Part shown: piece after piece, positions 35,099 through 43,819 of the stretch
How the letters are laid out: the number at the start of each line of letters is the position of its first letter
Numbering within the stretch: position 1 is the stretch's first letter
Assembly: GCF_900100735.1 (NCBI RefSeq)
Contig: NZ_FNCJ01000018.1
Location: 62,001-126,000 of the forward strand
Reading direction: 5' to 3'
Length of the DNA: 64,000 bases
Source of the DNA: Paraburkholderia phenazinium
GTDB taxonomy: Bacteria > Pseudomonadota > Gammaproteobacteria > Burkholderiales > Burkholderiaceae
The notes under the pieces: model-generated
Databases searched by the model: none
Seen by the model: only the letters and a program-made list of their open reading frames with translations
Told to the model about the DNA's origin: nothing
Made by a program: the position numbers and the translations under genes

Positions 35099-35199
35099 TG
35101 CGATGTCAAGACCGCATCACGTTCATTTCTGTCGTCTCTAGTATCCATCCAAGTCTTCTCCTTACGTGAGCCCAAGCAAGCGGAAAGGCGATGGACATG

Positions 35200-35225
35200 C
35201 ACGTCCTCTCCTGGAGGAGAACGTG
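35200..35225 (+). other. hairpin in the leader of the symporter gene
   Basis: TCTCC-TGGA-GGAGA forms the upper stem, and CACGT/ACGTG the lower stem with a 2-nt bulge. It is 43 nt before the symporter start. A short frame (ATG 35191, stop TAG after 18 codons) runs through it; both are speculative. Confidence 0.35.
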
Positions 35226-35268
35226 CGAGGAAGGACACCCGTACTAGTCGACGCAGAAAAGGACAGAC

Positions 35269-36552
35269 ATGAAAAATCGCCTCACGCTCTATATTGCCGT
35301 TGGCATGGTACTCGGCGTCGCTGCCGGGTACGCGTGCCACGCAAACGCCCCCGACGCATCCGCAGCGAAAGCGATGGCCGGCTATTTCTCGATCATCACC
35401 GACATTTTTCTGCGGCTCATCAAGATGATCATCGCGCCGCTGGTGTTCGCCACGCTCGTTTCAGGCCTGGCGGGTATGGACAGCGGCCAGGACGTCGGAC
35501 GCATTGGGCTGCGCACAGTGGCTTGGTTCATCTGCGCGTCGCTAGTATCGCTCGCCTTGGGTCTTGTGCTCGCCAACGCTCTGCAGCCGGGCGCAGGATT
35601 GCATATGGTGGCGAACGGCAACGATGTGAACACCGGACTCAATACGGCTGGGCTGAACTTCAAGGACATCGTCACGCACGCGTTTCCGACCAGTCTCCTC
35701 GACGCGATGACGCGCAACGACATCCTGCAGATCCTCGTGTTCTCGTTGTTCTTCGCGCTGGGACTCGGCGCGCTGAAGCACGATGCTCGCGTCAAGGTGG
35801 TCGTGCAGGCGATCGACGGCATGGTGCCGGTGATGCTGCGGCTCACCGACTACGTGATGCGTGCCGCGCCGTTCGGCGTGTTCGGTGCGATCGCGTCGGC
35901 GGTAACACTCCGCGGTTTGGACGTGCTGCTGACCTACGGCAAGCTGATTGGTTCGTTCTACCTGGGTCTGGTGTTGCTATGGGCGGCGCTGATCGGCGTC
36001 GGCTATCTGTTTCTGGGCAGACAGGTGGGCGGTCTGCTTAAGGCGGTGCGCGAACCGGCCATGCTCGCGTTTTCGACCGCCAGCAGTGAAGCGGCCTATC
36101 CGCGCCTGACCGAGCAACTCGAGAAATTCGGTGTCGACAAGAAGGTCGTGGGTTTTACGTTACCGCTCGGCTACGTGTTCAACCTGGACGGCTCGATGAT
36201 GTATCAGTCGTTTGCAGCGATATTTATCGCCCAGGCCTTCGGCATCGACATGCCACTGTCGCAACAGATTTTCATGCTGCTGGTGCTGATGCTGAGCAGC
36301 AAGGGCATGGCCAGCGTGCCGCGCGGCTCGGTCGTGGTGGTGGCCGCCGTGGCGCCGTTGTTTCACTTGCCCGCCGAGGGTGTGGTGATGGTGCTCGCCA
36401 TCGATCAGATCCTCGACATGGGACGAACGATGACGAACGTGATCGGCAATAGCGTGGCGACTGCGGTGATCGCGAAATGGGAAGCACGTCGCAGCGACGT
36501 CAGCGCTGCGGCGACCGCGCAGTTCGAGCAACTTCAGAGCGAAGTGCAATGA
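35269..36552 (+). CDS. dicarboxylate/amino acid:cation symporter (DAACS family)
   Basis: 427 aa, eight hydrophobic segments plus two re-entrant loops typical of DctA/GltP/GltPh. Seen: RLIKMIIAPLVFATLVSGLAGM, LAFSTASSEAAYPRLTEQLEKFG (HP1 Ser-rich tip; family consensus has TSSSE-like), GYVFNLDGSMMYQSFAAIFIAQAFG (NMDGT-like motif, here NLDGS), and MLSSKGMASVPRGSVVVVAAV (HP2). It imports dicarboxylic amino acids or C4-dicarboxylates with Na+ or H+. The ATGA overlap with the racemase gene indicates that substrate is then racemised or handled by it. Confidence 0.93.
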   Translation: MKNRLTLYIAVGMVLGVAAGYACHANAPDASAAKAMAGYFSIITDIFLRLIKMIIAPLVFATLVSGLAGMDSGQDVGRIGLRTVAWFICASLVSLALGLVLANALQPGAGLHMVANGNDVNTGLNTAGLNFKDIVTHAFPTSLLDAMTRNDILQILVFSLFFALGLGALKHDARVKVVVQAIDGMVPVMLRLTDYVMRAAPFGVFGAIASAVTLRGLDVLLTYGKLIGSFYLGLVLLWAALIGVGYLFLGRQVGGLLKAVREPAMLAFSTASSEAAYPRLTEQLEKFGVDKKVVGFTLPLGYVFNLDGSMMYQSFAAIFIAQAFGIDMPLSQQIFMLLVLMLSSKGMASVPRGSVVVVAAVAPLFHLPAEGVVMVLAIDQILDMGRTMTNVIGNSVATAVIAKWEARRSDVSAAATAQFEQLQSEVQ

Positions 36553-38060
36553 CAGCAAGGACGTTACCAGGCAAGCGGGTGTTTGGTGTGATCGGCGGGC
36601 TTGGAGCGCTCGCTGGCGCGGATGTGTTGTTCAAGCTGATTCAGGCAAGTAAGGCACGCAGTGGTGCAGAGCACTTCGATATCGTGTTCGAGCAGCATCC
36701 GCTTCGCAACGCGAGCGCGTCGCGCGCCGCGACGACGGAGCGCAAGCTTTATATCTTCGACATGATTCGCGATTTCGAAAGACGAGGCGTCACGACGGTT
36801 CTGCTGCCATGCTTTTTGAGCCATACGTTCATCGGAGAATTGCAGGAGAACGTCTCGGTGCAGATCGTCGACATGGTCGAGGCACTGCGCGAACATGTGG
36901 CGCGTTGTTTTCCTTCGGTACGGCGTATCGGCGTGCTGACCTCAAACTACATTCGCAATGAGCATCTGTTTGAACGATATTTCAGCGCGCCGGAGTTCGA
37001 AGTGTTGCATCCGCGTGGGAGCGTATTGGGTGACGTCGATCCTGTAGCCACGGCTGTCTACGGAGACGGAGATATCAAAAGCGGTGAACTCAACGGAAGG
37101 CCTGTGGAACAGCTGCGTGAAGCTTGCCTGGATCTGATCGCGCAGGGTGCGGAGCTGATCCTCCCGGGTATCGCAGAGATCGGCCTCGTGGCAGATCAGA
37201 TCGGGCCGCTGTGTGTGCCAATCGTCGATTCGAATCTTGTGTACGCGCAATATGCGGTAGCGGGTCAATCCGATACCCGCTACCGAATGTTCAAGGTTGG
37301 CGTTGTGGGGGGTGTCGGACCCGCCGCGACTGTGGATTTCATGCAGAAACTGGTACTCAGCACACCGGCTACGCGCGACCAGGAGCACATCAAACTACTG
37401 GTCGAACAGAATCCCCAGATTCCCGACCGTACAGAGAATCTGTTGGGCGATGGTCCGGACCCGACGGTGTCGTTGTATGCGACGTGCAAGAAGCTGGAAG
37501 CGGGCGACGTGGACATTATCGCGATTCCCTGCAATACCGCGCATGCGTTCGTGGAACGGATTCAACCGTACCTGAATGTGCCGATCGTCAACATGCTGAC
37601 CGTGAGCGTCGAATATCTGCGGGCTGCGTTTCCCGAGTTGCGCGAAGTTGGACTGCTGGCGACAACAGGCACGATCATGAGTGGGGTCTATCGGAAGGCG
37701 CTGGAAGCGCGCGGATTGAGACAGGTCGTGCCGAGTGATGCGTTGCAGACCCGTGTGATGAATGCGATTTACGGGGAGCGTGGAGTGAAGGCAGGGTTCT
37801 CGGCTGGCGAATGTATCGACGACGTTACTGCGGCTGTGGATGAATTGAGCGAGCGTGGTGTCGAGGTGATTCTTCTCGGGTGTACGGAGTTGCCGCTGCT
37901 GCTGCCCAGGCGCGAGGTGCGGTCGGGCAGCGGTGGCGTGGTGCGGCTTGTCGATCCGACTGATATTCTCGCCAAGCGTTGTGTGGCGTATGCGCTTGGG
38001 GAGGTGGGGGTGGGGGCTGGGTTGCGTAGGCCGGAAGAACGGGGTGTGGCTCACCGATAG
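36549..38060 (+). CDS. tandem-domain aspartate/glutamate racemase family protein
   Basis: 503 aa, about twice the usual ~240. Both halves begin with a racemase-type strand (VFGVIGGLGALAGADVLFKL; VGVVGGVGPAATVDFMQKLV). The C-terminal half has both catalytic Cys: Cys328 (IPCNTAH) and Cys445 (GCTELPLL). The N-terminal half keeps Cys88 (LPCFLSH), but the second Cys is replaced by Ile208 (LPGIAEI), so this half is probably not a racemase on its own. Start overlaps the symporter stop by ATGA. A D-amino acid (aspartate-type) import and racemisation unit is likely. Confidence 0.88.
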   Translation: MTARTLPGKRVFGVIGGLGALAGADVLFKLIQASKARSGAEHFDIVFEQHPLRNASASRAATTERKLYIFDMIRDFERRGVTTVLLPCFLSHTFIGELQENVSVQIVDMVEALREHVARCFPSVRRIGVLTSNYIRNEHLFERYFSAPEFEVLHPRGSVLGDVDPVATAVYGDGDIKSGELNGRPVEQLREACLDLIAQGAELILPGIAEIGLVADQIGPLCVPIVDSNLVYAQYAVAGQSDTRYRMFKVGVVGGVGPAATVDFMQKLVLSTPATRDQEHIKLLVEQNPQIPDRTENLLGDGPDPTVSLYATCKKLEAGDVDIIAIPCNTAHAFVERIQPYLNVPIVNMLTVSVEYLRAAFPELREVGLLATTGTIMSGVYRKALEARGLRQVVPSDALQTRVMNAIYGERGVKAGFSAGECIDDVTAAVDELSERGVEVILLGCTELPLLLPRREVRSGSGGVVRLVDPTDILAKRCVAYALGEVGVGAGLRRPEERGVAHR

Positions 38061-38076
38061 GGTGCCAACCGAGTTC

Positions 38077-38550
38077 CTATGCGAGATGTAATGCGAAACC
38101 CGGCTCGTCCCCAAACAGCAAGTCCATCGAATACGGCAGCGCGAGCGGCGGCATCTCATCTCGACGGAAGTACCGGGTCGATTTGGTTTCGTCGTCCGTG
38201 GGAACACCCGAACCGCCGACAATCTCGCATTCAAAAAGCGTAACGACGTATTCCACCTCGTCGCCGTTCGGATAGGTGTAGCGAAATTCTTTGCCACCTA
38301 GCACGGCGAGGATACGCCGAATGCGAACCACATAGCCGGTTTCCTCCATCACCTCGCGGATGATGGCTTCCCGAGGCGATTCGCCCAATTCGATGCCACC
38401 GGCGGGCAGACTCCATGCCTCGCCAGAGGACTTCTCCTGCAAGAGCAGGCGCCCCTGCGCGTCGCGAATCACCGCACCGACGGATGGGCTCAGGATCAAT
38501 CCGGGACCTACACGTTTGCGCAGCCAGCCGATATAGCTCTCGTTCTCCAT
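38077..38550 (-). CDS. Nudix hydrolase
   Basis: 157 aa. Complete Nudix box: G51-x5-E57-x7-REVMEETGY (residues 51-73). The rest (SVGAVIRDAQGRLLLQEKSSGEAWSLPAG ... RYFRRDEMPPLALPY) matches MutT-like nucleotide-diphosphate hydrolases. Substrate unknown. It converges with the racemase gene and is divergent from fabV. Confidence 0.9.
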   Translation of the reverse strand: MENESYIGWLRKRVGPGLILSPSVGAVIRDAQGRLLLQEKSSGEAWSLPAGGIELGESPREAIIREVMEETGYVVRIRRILAVLGGKEFRYTYPNGDEVEYVVTLFECEIVGGSGVPTDDETKSTRYFRRDEMPPLALPYSMDLLFGDEPGFALHLA

Positions 38551-38706
38551 GGCGTTCGTTTCTTCTCTCTGAGATTTGATGCGTTAGTTTGATTAGACCA
38601 AATCCGAGACTGCCCCCGCAAGCCTGACGACAGTCACCGCGTTTACAATACCCGGATATCCCAGCTTCCCCTGAACAGTTTCGACACCTCCCAACTCGAG
38701 GTCTTC

Positions 38707-39903
38707 ATGATTATCAAACCCCGCGTGCGCGGCTTTATCTGCGTGACTACCCATCCCGACGGCTGCGAAGCCAACGTCAGGGAACAGATCGACTATGTCA
38801 CGGCCAGCGGGCCCATCGGCAACGGTCCCAAGCGTGTGCTCGTGATCGGCGCATCCACCGGCTACGGGCTGGCAGCCCGCATCACCGCCGCATTCGGTTG
38901 CGGCGCGGATACGCTCGGCGTGTTCTTCGAGCGCGCCGGCAGCGACACCAAACCCGGCACCGCAGGCTGGTATAACACCGCCGCTTTCGAAAAGATCGCC
39001 AATGCCAAGGGCCTGTACGCGAAGGGCATCAACGGTGATGCCTTCTCAGATCCAGTGAAGCAGCAAACCATCGATATCATCAAGCGCGATCTAGGCCAGG
39101 TAGATCTGGTCGTGTACAGCCTTGCCTCGCCCCGACGCACGCATCCTCGCACAGGCGAGGTGTTCAACTCGACGCTCAAACCCATCGGCAAGGCCGTCAC
39201 GCTGCGCGGAATCGACACCGATAAGGAAGTCGTCCGGGAAACCGTCCTCGAGCCCGCAACGCAAAGCGAAATCGACAATACCGTCGCAGTGATGGGTGGC
39301 GAAGACTGGCAGATGTGGATCGACGCACTGCTGGACGCGAAGGTTCTGGCCGATGGCGCGAAGACAACTGCGTTCACCTATCTCGGCGAGCAGATCACCC
39401 ACGATATTTACTGGAATGGCTCGATCGGCGCAGCGAAGAAGGATCTAGACCAGAAGGTGCTCGGCATTCGCGAGAAGCTGGCCCAGACCGGCGGCGATGC
39501 GCGCGTTTCCGTGTTGAAAGCGGTCGTCACCCAAGCGAGCTCGGCAATCCCGATGATGCCGCTGTACCTGTCGTTGCTGTTCAAGGTCATGAAAGAAAAG
39601 GGCACGCACGAAGGCTGCATCGAACAGGTCTACGGGCTTTACAAGGACAGCCTGTATGACACGGCGCCACATCTCGATGAGGAAGGCCGTCTGCGCGCCG
39701 ACTACAAGGAACTCGATCCGGCGGTGCAGAGCGAGGTGCAACAACTCTGGAGTCAGGTCACGAACGAGAACCTCTATGAGTTGACCGACTTCGCCGGTTA
39801 CAAGACGGAATTTCTACGTCTGTTCGGCTTCGAGATCGACGGCGTGGACTATGAGGCCGACGTCAATCCGGATGTGGCCATTCCGAACGTCGTCCAGGTT
39901 TAG
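38707..39903 (+). CDS. fabV: enoyl-[acyl-carrier-protein] reductase FabV
   Basis: 398 aa, the normal length. An NADH-dependent trans-2-enoyl-ACP/CoA reductase, the last step of each fatty-acid elongation cycle. Seen: start MIIKPRVRGFICVTTHPDGCE, NAD-binding VLVIGASTGYGLAARI, and the FabV active-site spacing Y-x8-K in IYWNGSIGAAKKDL. FabV is intrinsically insensitive to triclosan, unlike FabI. Confidence 0.96.
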   Translation: MIIKPRVRGFICVTTHPDGCEANVREQIDYVTASGPIGNGPKRVLVIGASTGYGLAARITAAFGCGADTLGVFFERAGSDTKPGTAGWYNTAAFEKIANAKGLYAKGINGDAFSDPVKQQTIDIIKRDLGQVDLVVYSLASPRRTHPRTGEVFNSTLKPIGKAVTLRGIDTDKEVVRETVLEPATQSEIDNTVAVMGGEDWQMWIDALLDAKVLADGAKTTAFTYLGEQITHDIYWNGSIGAAKKDLDQKVLGIREKLAQTGGDARVSVLKAVVTQASSAIPMMPLYLSLLFKVMKEKGTHEGCIEQVYGLYKDSLYDTAPHLDEEGRLRADYKELDPAVQSEVQQLWSQVTNENLYELTDFAGYKTEFLRLFGFEIDGVDYEADVNPDVAIPNVVQV

Positions 39904-39916
39904 GCATGGGTGGGAG

Positions 39917-39943
39917 GCGTGCCCGCGTTAACAGCGGGCGCGC
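39917..39943. terminator. bidirectional hairpin between fabV and the peptidase gene
   Basis: GCGTGCCCGC and GCGGGCGCGC (one T-G pair) with a 7-nt loop, between the convergent stops. No T-run. Confidence 0.55.
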
Positions 39944-40977
39944 TACCCCAGCCACTGCTCGACCGTGCCTCCGCCGTCACCCACGCTTACCCGCGCCAAC
40001 GCACCATTGACGAGCGAAAGCTGCGGCGGGACATGCCCGATATCCATGTCGTAAATCACCGGGCATGGAAGGTCCCCAAGCTCCGATTGGAGCGCATCGA
40101 CATAGCGCAAACCGTCGCTGCCTTCGTCATCCGCGACGGCATTCCTTCCCATCAGCACTGCGGACACTCCATCGAACCACCCGCATAACCGCAGGCCGAC
40201 AAGCGCACGTGCCAGCTTCCCAGGTTTGAGCTCCGCGTTCTCAAGATAGAGAAGCGCGCCCTCACCGCCCGCAGCCTCCACAAAGCCCGGCACGTTGCCG
40301 AAACGTGTGCCGGTCAGCCGGGAAATGGTATCGATGCAGCCTCCGATCAGACGCCCGGTGAACTCAAGGCTGGATGTCTTCCCGTCCAGGCGCTTCCACG
40401 CCGTCTCTTCTTCGAATACGGGGCCGTTCGCAGAAGGCCAACCCGCGTCCTGGCGCTGATGCAGACACGACGCGCGCTGTGTGAACGACGAACCCGGCTG
40501 CACAGTCAGCGCCTCCCAGATCGCAGCGGTCACCGAATCGAGTTTTGGCCAGCCGAGCTGCATCAGATTCGGACCGTGCAGCGTCGCCCAGCCGGCAAGG
40601 GTCGTAAGCGGCACATGCAGCGTGCTGAGATCGGAGAACCCAACAAACCACTTAGGAGGCAGACGTGCCAACGTCGCGAAATCCAGAAGCGGCAGCAACT
40701 CGATCGCGAGCTCGCCACCCCACGGCGGCATCACGGCAGCAACGCCTGGATCCGTAAGAAATCGCATCAGCTCCACAGCGCGTTGTTCGCGCGATGCGCT
40801 CGCACTCTTGTACTCCTGACGCAGGCACTCACCCTCCACGACCCGGTACCCGCGCTGGCGCAACATATCGATGGTCCGATCGAGGCGAGGATGCAATGGC
40901 TCGCTGACACCGGATGAAGGCGCAGTGATCGCGATGAGATCGCCGGGAACGAGGGGTTTCGGAAAGCGAAGGTGCAT
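39943..40977 (-). CDS. LD-carboxypeptidase family S66 (MccF-like)
   Basis: 344 aa. The nucleophile Ser lies in FVGFSDLSTLH after the PPWGGELAIELLPLLDF segment; Glu in LYLENAELKPGKL and His in YDMDIGHVPPQLSL complete the S66 Ser-Glu-His triad. Members remove D-alanine from muropeptides (LdcA) or inactivate microcin C-like acyl-sulfamoyl adenylates (MccF). The long insert between residues ~170 and 200 is typical of the MccF group. No microcin genes are near. Confidence 0.88.
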   Translation of the reverse strand: MHLRFPKPLVPGDLIAITAPSSGVSEPLHPRLDRTIDMLRQRGYRVVEGECLRQEYKSASASREQRAVELMRFLTDPGVAAVMPPWGGELAIELLPLLDFATLARLPPKWFVGFSDLSTLHVPLTTLAGWATLHGPNLMQLGWPKLDSVTAAIWEALTVQPGSSFTQRASCLHQRQDAGWPSANGPVFEEETAWKRLDGKTSSLEFTGRLIGGCIDTISRLTGTRFGNVPGFVEAAGGEGALLYLENAELKPGKLARALVGLRLCGWFDGVSAVLMGRNAVADDEGSDGLRYVDALQSELGDLPCPVIYDMDIGHVPPQLSLVNGALARVSVGDGGGTVEQWLG

Positions 40978-41252
40978 GGATTTTTTCTGTGTGTTTGTGG
41001 AGCAAGCTGCTGCGTCTTGAGGTGATGTTTTCCGGCTGGGCTGTCAATATCATCATATTGACAGCAATCCGCGATCATCCGCTATAGCCCCAAGGTGCAT
41101 CTAACAGGATCGACACAGCGCACACCCCACAATATGAATGCTGCAGGCACTGCCTGGTCTAGTAAACTTCTGTCCGGGAGGCTGCCGCGTATAGTCGAGA
41201 GCGAGCAACTGCCCCTTCCTTTATACGAGCCCAATCCGCCGGAGTCCACGCG

Positions 41253-42020
41253 ATGAAAAAAATTCTGATTATCGGCATCGGCGCGGGAGACCCTGACTAC
41301 ATGACGGTTCAGGCGATCAACGCGCTCAATCAGGTCGACGTGTTCTTTGTCATGGACAAGGGCGTCGCCAAGGAAAAACTGGTCGCCCTGCGCAAGCAGA
41401 TCATCGAGCGGTTTATCACCCACCACGACTATCGCATCGTGGAAGCGACCAGTCCCGAGCGCCGGCCTGACGACGGTGACTACCGGTCCGCGGTGGACGA
41501 ACTGAACCGCGACAAGCAGGCAATCTTCGAGCACCTGCTTGCCGATGAGCTGAGCGAGGGCGAGTGCGGCGCGTTTCTCGTCTGGGGCGATCCGTCCCTG
41601 TACGACAGCACGATACGCATCCTGGAGGCCATTGCGCAAGGCGGCAAGCATACGTTCGACTACGAGGTCATTCCAGGCATCAGCAGCGTCCAGGCATTAG
41701 CTGCCCGGCACCGGGTTCCGCTCAACCTGATCGGACGCTCGGTCGAGATCACCAATAGCCGCGGCATCGCCGATGGCTTCCCGAGCAACGTCGACAGCGT
41801 CGTCGTCATGCTCGACTCGCAAAACACCTTCCGCAAGCTCGCCGACGAGGATCTGGATATCTACTGGGGCGCCTACGTCGGCACGCCCGACGAGATTCTG
41901 ATCTCAGGAAAATTGCGCGACGTCATGGACCAAATAGAGCGCGTTCGGGCAGAGGCGCGCCGCACCCATGGCTGGATCATGGACACCTATCTGTTGCGCA
42001 AGCCCGATAACAAGGTCTAA
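41253..42020 (+). CDS. cobF: precorrin-6A synthase (deacetylating)
   Basis: 255 aa. Tetrapyrrole methylase fold: GIGAGDPDYMTVQAINALNQVDVFFVMDKG, LVWGDPSLYDST, YEVIPGISSVQALAARHRVPLNLIGRSVEIT. CobF removes the acetyl group and methylates at C-1 in aerobic cobalamin synthesis. No other cob gene is within the window; in Burkholderia cobF often lies apart. The promoter region (275 nt) is shared with the divergent peptidase gene. No cobalamin riboswitch consensus was seen. Confidence 0.93.
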   Translation: MKKILIIGIGAGDPDYMTVQAINALNQVDVFFVMDKGVAKEKLVALRKQIIERFITHHDYRIVEATSPERRPDDGDYRSAVDELNRDKQAIFEHLLADELSEGECGAFLVWGDPSLYDSTIRILEAIAQGGKHTFDYEVIPGISSVQALAARHRVPLNLIGRSVEITNSRGIADGFPSNVDSVVVMLDSQNTFRKLADEDLDIYWGAYVGTPDEILISGKLRDVMDQIERVRAEARRTHGWIMDTYLLRKPDNKV

Positions 42021-42187
42021 GACCGTGGAACACCTCGATTCGTAAGTTAAGCCGATTTATGCATGTCTGAATCGTGCTTAATCAGATTTACCGTTCACTC
42101 CGACGCGGACAAACTGCATCTGTCGGCGCTTCGAACCGCCCGCCAAGATCGGCGCAAGCGCCATACAACGACTGACGAGGGAGCAAC

Positions 42188-42750
42188 ATGAAGACATTGC
42201 ACTCACCGGCACGCAATCAGGCAGCAAGCTGACTTTGAAGGAAGCGAGCGGCACCTTCAATCTGCACTTTGTGGGCAATGGGTCGAACGGCAGCGCGCCG
42301 CTTGATTTCCCCAATAGCGTCGGTCTCGAGGGCACCTGGACCGATGGCAGCAAGACGTTGCCGGTCAAGCTAAGCGGTGGCGGCGATCGGTCATCCGTCG
42401 AAACGCCGGCCGGTCCGCAGTACGGTGCGATCACCAGCGAAACGGACCAGGCTTTCGAGGCGCGGGCTCAGGGATTCTACTTTGCCGCGCTTAAAGGCGA
42501 CGCCAGGACGGCGGCTCGCTATGTCGATTACCCGCTGCGGGTGAACTGGACGCCCACGCACCACGAGCTAATCAAGTCGCCCAAGCAGCTTGTCGACAAC
42601 TGGAATCGCATCTTCACGCCCAACTACATCGCTGCATTGCGCGACGCCGCGCCGCACGATATGCCAGTCATGAAAAGCGAGTACGCCATGCTCGGAGCGG
42701 GGCTCGCCTACTTCAGCGACAAAGGTGTCGAAGTATTGAACGTGCCTTGA
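42188..42750 (+). pseudogene. broken gene: signal-start in one frame, mature domain in another
   Basis: A strong ribosome binding site (GAGGGAGCAAC) leads to ATG 42188 (MKTLHSPAR...), which stops after 14 codons. The sense of the rest continues in a different frame, from about codon ATT at 42196 through IALTGTQSGSKLTLKEASGT to a stop at 42748-42750. That frame has no good start codon of its own. The body is about 185 aa with two segments: a beta-rich domain (residues ~1-65) and a second domain beginning QAFEARAQGFYFAALKGDARTAARYVDYPLRVNW. A 5' deletion that removed the signal peptide and shifted frame explains the pattern. Confidence 0.65.
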
Positions 42751-42858
42751 TGACGCATTGCGCGCGATCACCCCGCCGTCCATGTGGCTTCCCGAATTCG
42801 AAAGCCGTCACTATGCAGCGCATAATTCGCTAGAGCATTCCATCAACGGAGTTCAGCA

Positions 42859-43284
42859 ATGGTCGATGCATTCAACCCGCCCGACGTCTGGCCGCCATTC
42901 GGCGCCTTCTCGATGGCCGTCATCCAGGGTGATGGCCAGATCGCCCATCTGAAGGGTCAGGTGTCTCTCGATCGACAAGGCCAGCTTGTCGGCCACAACG
43001 ACATGCGGGCACAGACACGCCAGACGCTGGAAAACATTCGCGCTGTGCTGGAGGCCATGGGAGGGCAAATGGCCGATGTGCTATCGCTCGTCCACTACAC
43101 AACGGACATTGATGCGTTCATGGCCGCTTCGGATATTCGAAAGGCGTGTTTTGCCGCGCCGTATCCTGTCACGACCACGGTTCAGGTCGAGCGCCTGTAT
43201 CGTCCAGAGTTGATGATCGAGATCACGGCGGTTGCGGAAATCCCCCGGGACAGGTTTCGGCGCCCTGCTGTCACACAAGGCTGA
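42859..43284 (+). CDS. RidA/YjgF-family protein lacking the canonical arginine
   Basis: 141 aa. RidA fold is seen: HLKGQVSLDRQGQLVGHNDMRAQTRQTLENIRAVLEAMGGQMADVLSLVHYTTD, and VQVERLYRPELMIEITAVAEIP. In true RidA enamine deaminases an Arg sits in the segment before the strand (PARSTVEV); here it is Thr105 (PVTTTVQV). It therefore belongs to one of the Rid subfamilies without the catalytic Arg, and function is unknown. Stands alone before the chromate-transporter genes, convergent with them. Confidence 0.85.
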   Translation: MVDAFNPPDVWPPFGAFSMAVIQGDGQIAHLKGQVSLDRQGQLVGHNDMRAQTRQTLENIRAVLEAMGGQMADVLSLVHYTTDIDAFMAASDIRKACFAAPYPVTTTVQVERLYRPELMIEITAVAEIPRDRFRRPAVTQG

Positions 43285-43291
43285 TCCTGAC

Positions 43292-43819
43292 CTACTTCAC
43301 CAACCCTGCCAACCCCAACGCGGCCCCCGCCGCGACCAGCCAGATGGGATTGAACTTCGTCCGATAGGCGATCACAACCGTCAAAATCGTCAGCACGGCA
43401 CGACCTACGTTGACATCGACTTCCCGAATGAACACATAGGCCGCACAAGCCAGCAGACCCACTGTCACCGGTGCGAGACCGCGACGAATCGACTTCACGA
43501 CCAGCGAATCGTTATGCCGCTCGAACCACCCGCTCACAAAATAGGCGAGCACCGCGGAAGGAATAATCATCGCCAGCGTCGCGACCAGCGCTCCGGCCAG
43601 CCCCGCGGCCTGAAAGCCGATCAACGAAACGGCCATGCCGTTCGGTCCAGGTGCTGCCTGCATCGCCGAGAAGAATGTGACGAACTGCTGCGCAGTAAGC
43701 CAGTGACGCGTTTCGACCGCATAGTGCTGGATATCGGCCAGCGTAGCGTTGATGCCGCCGACTGCGAGCAGCGACCAGAGCGCGCTGTGAAGCGCGAGAT
43801 CAGTGAGCCGGGACATCAT
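43292..43819 (-). CDS. chromate transporter, second half (short-chain CHR)
   Basis: 175 aa from ATG 43819, whose ATGA overlaps the stop of the preceding half. Five to six hydrophobic segments; motif AVGGINATLADIQHYAVETRHWLTAQQFVTFFSAMQAAPGPNGM holds the family PGPN sequence. Works with the first-half protein as a two-subunit CHR transporter. Members either export chromate or transport sulfate. Confidence 0.9.
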   Translation of the reverse strand: MMSRLTDLALHSALWSLLAVGGINATLADIQHYAVETRHWLTAQQFVTFFSAMQAAPGPNGMAVSLIGFQAAGLAGALVATLAMIIPSAVLAYFVSGWFERHNDSLVVKSIRRGLAPVTVGLLACAAYVFIREVDVNVGRAVLTILTVVIAYRTKFNPIWLVAAGAALGLAGLVK

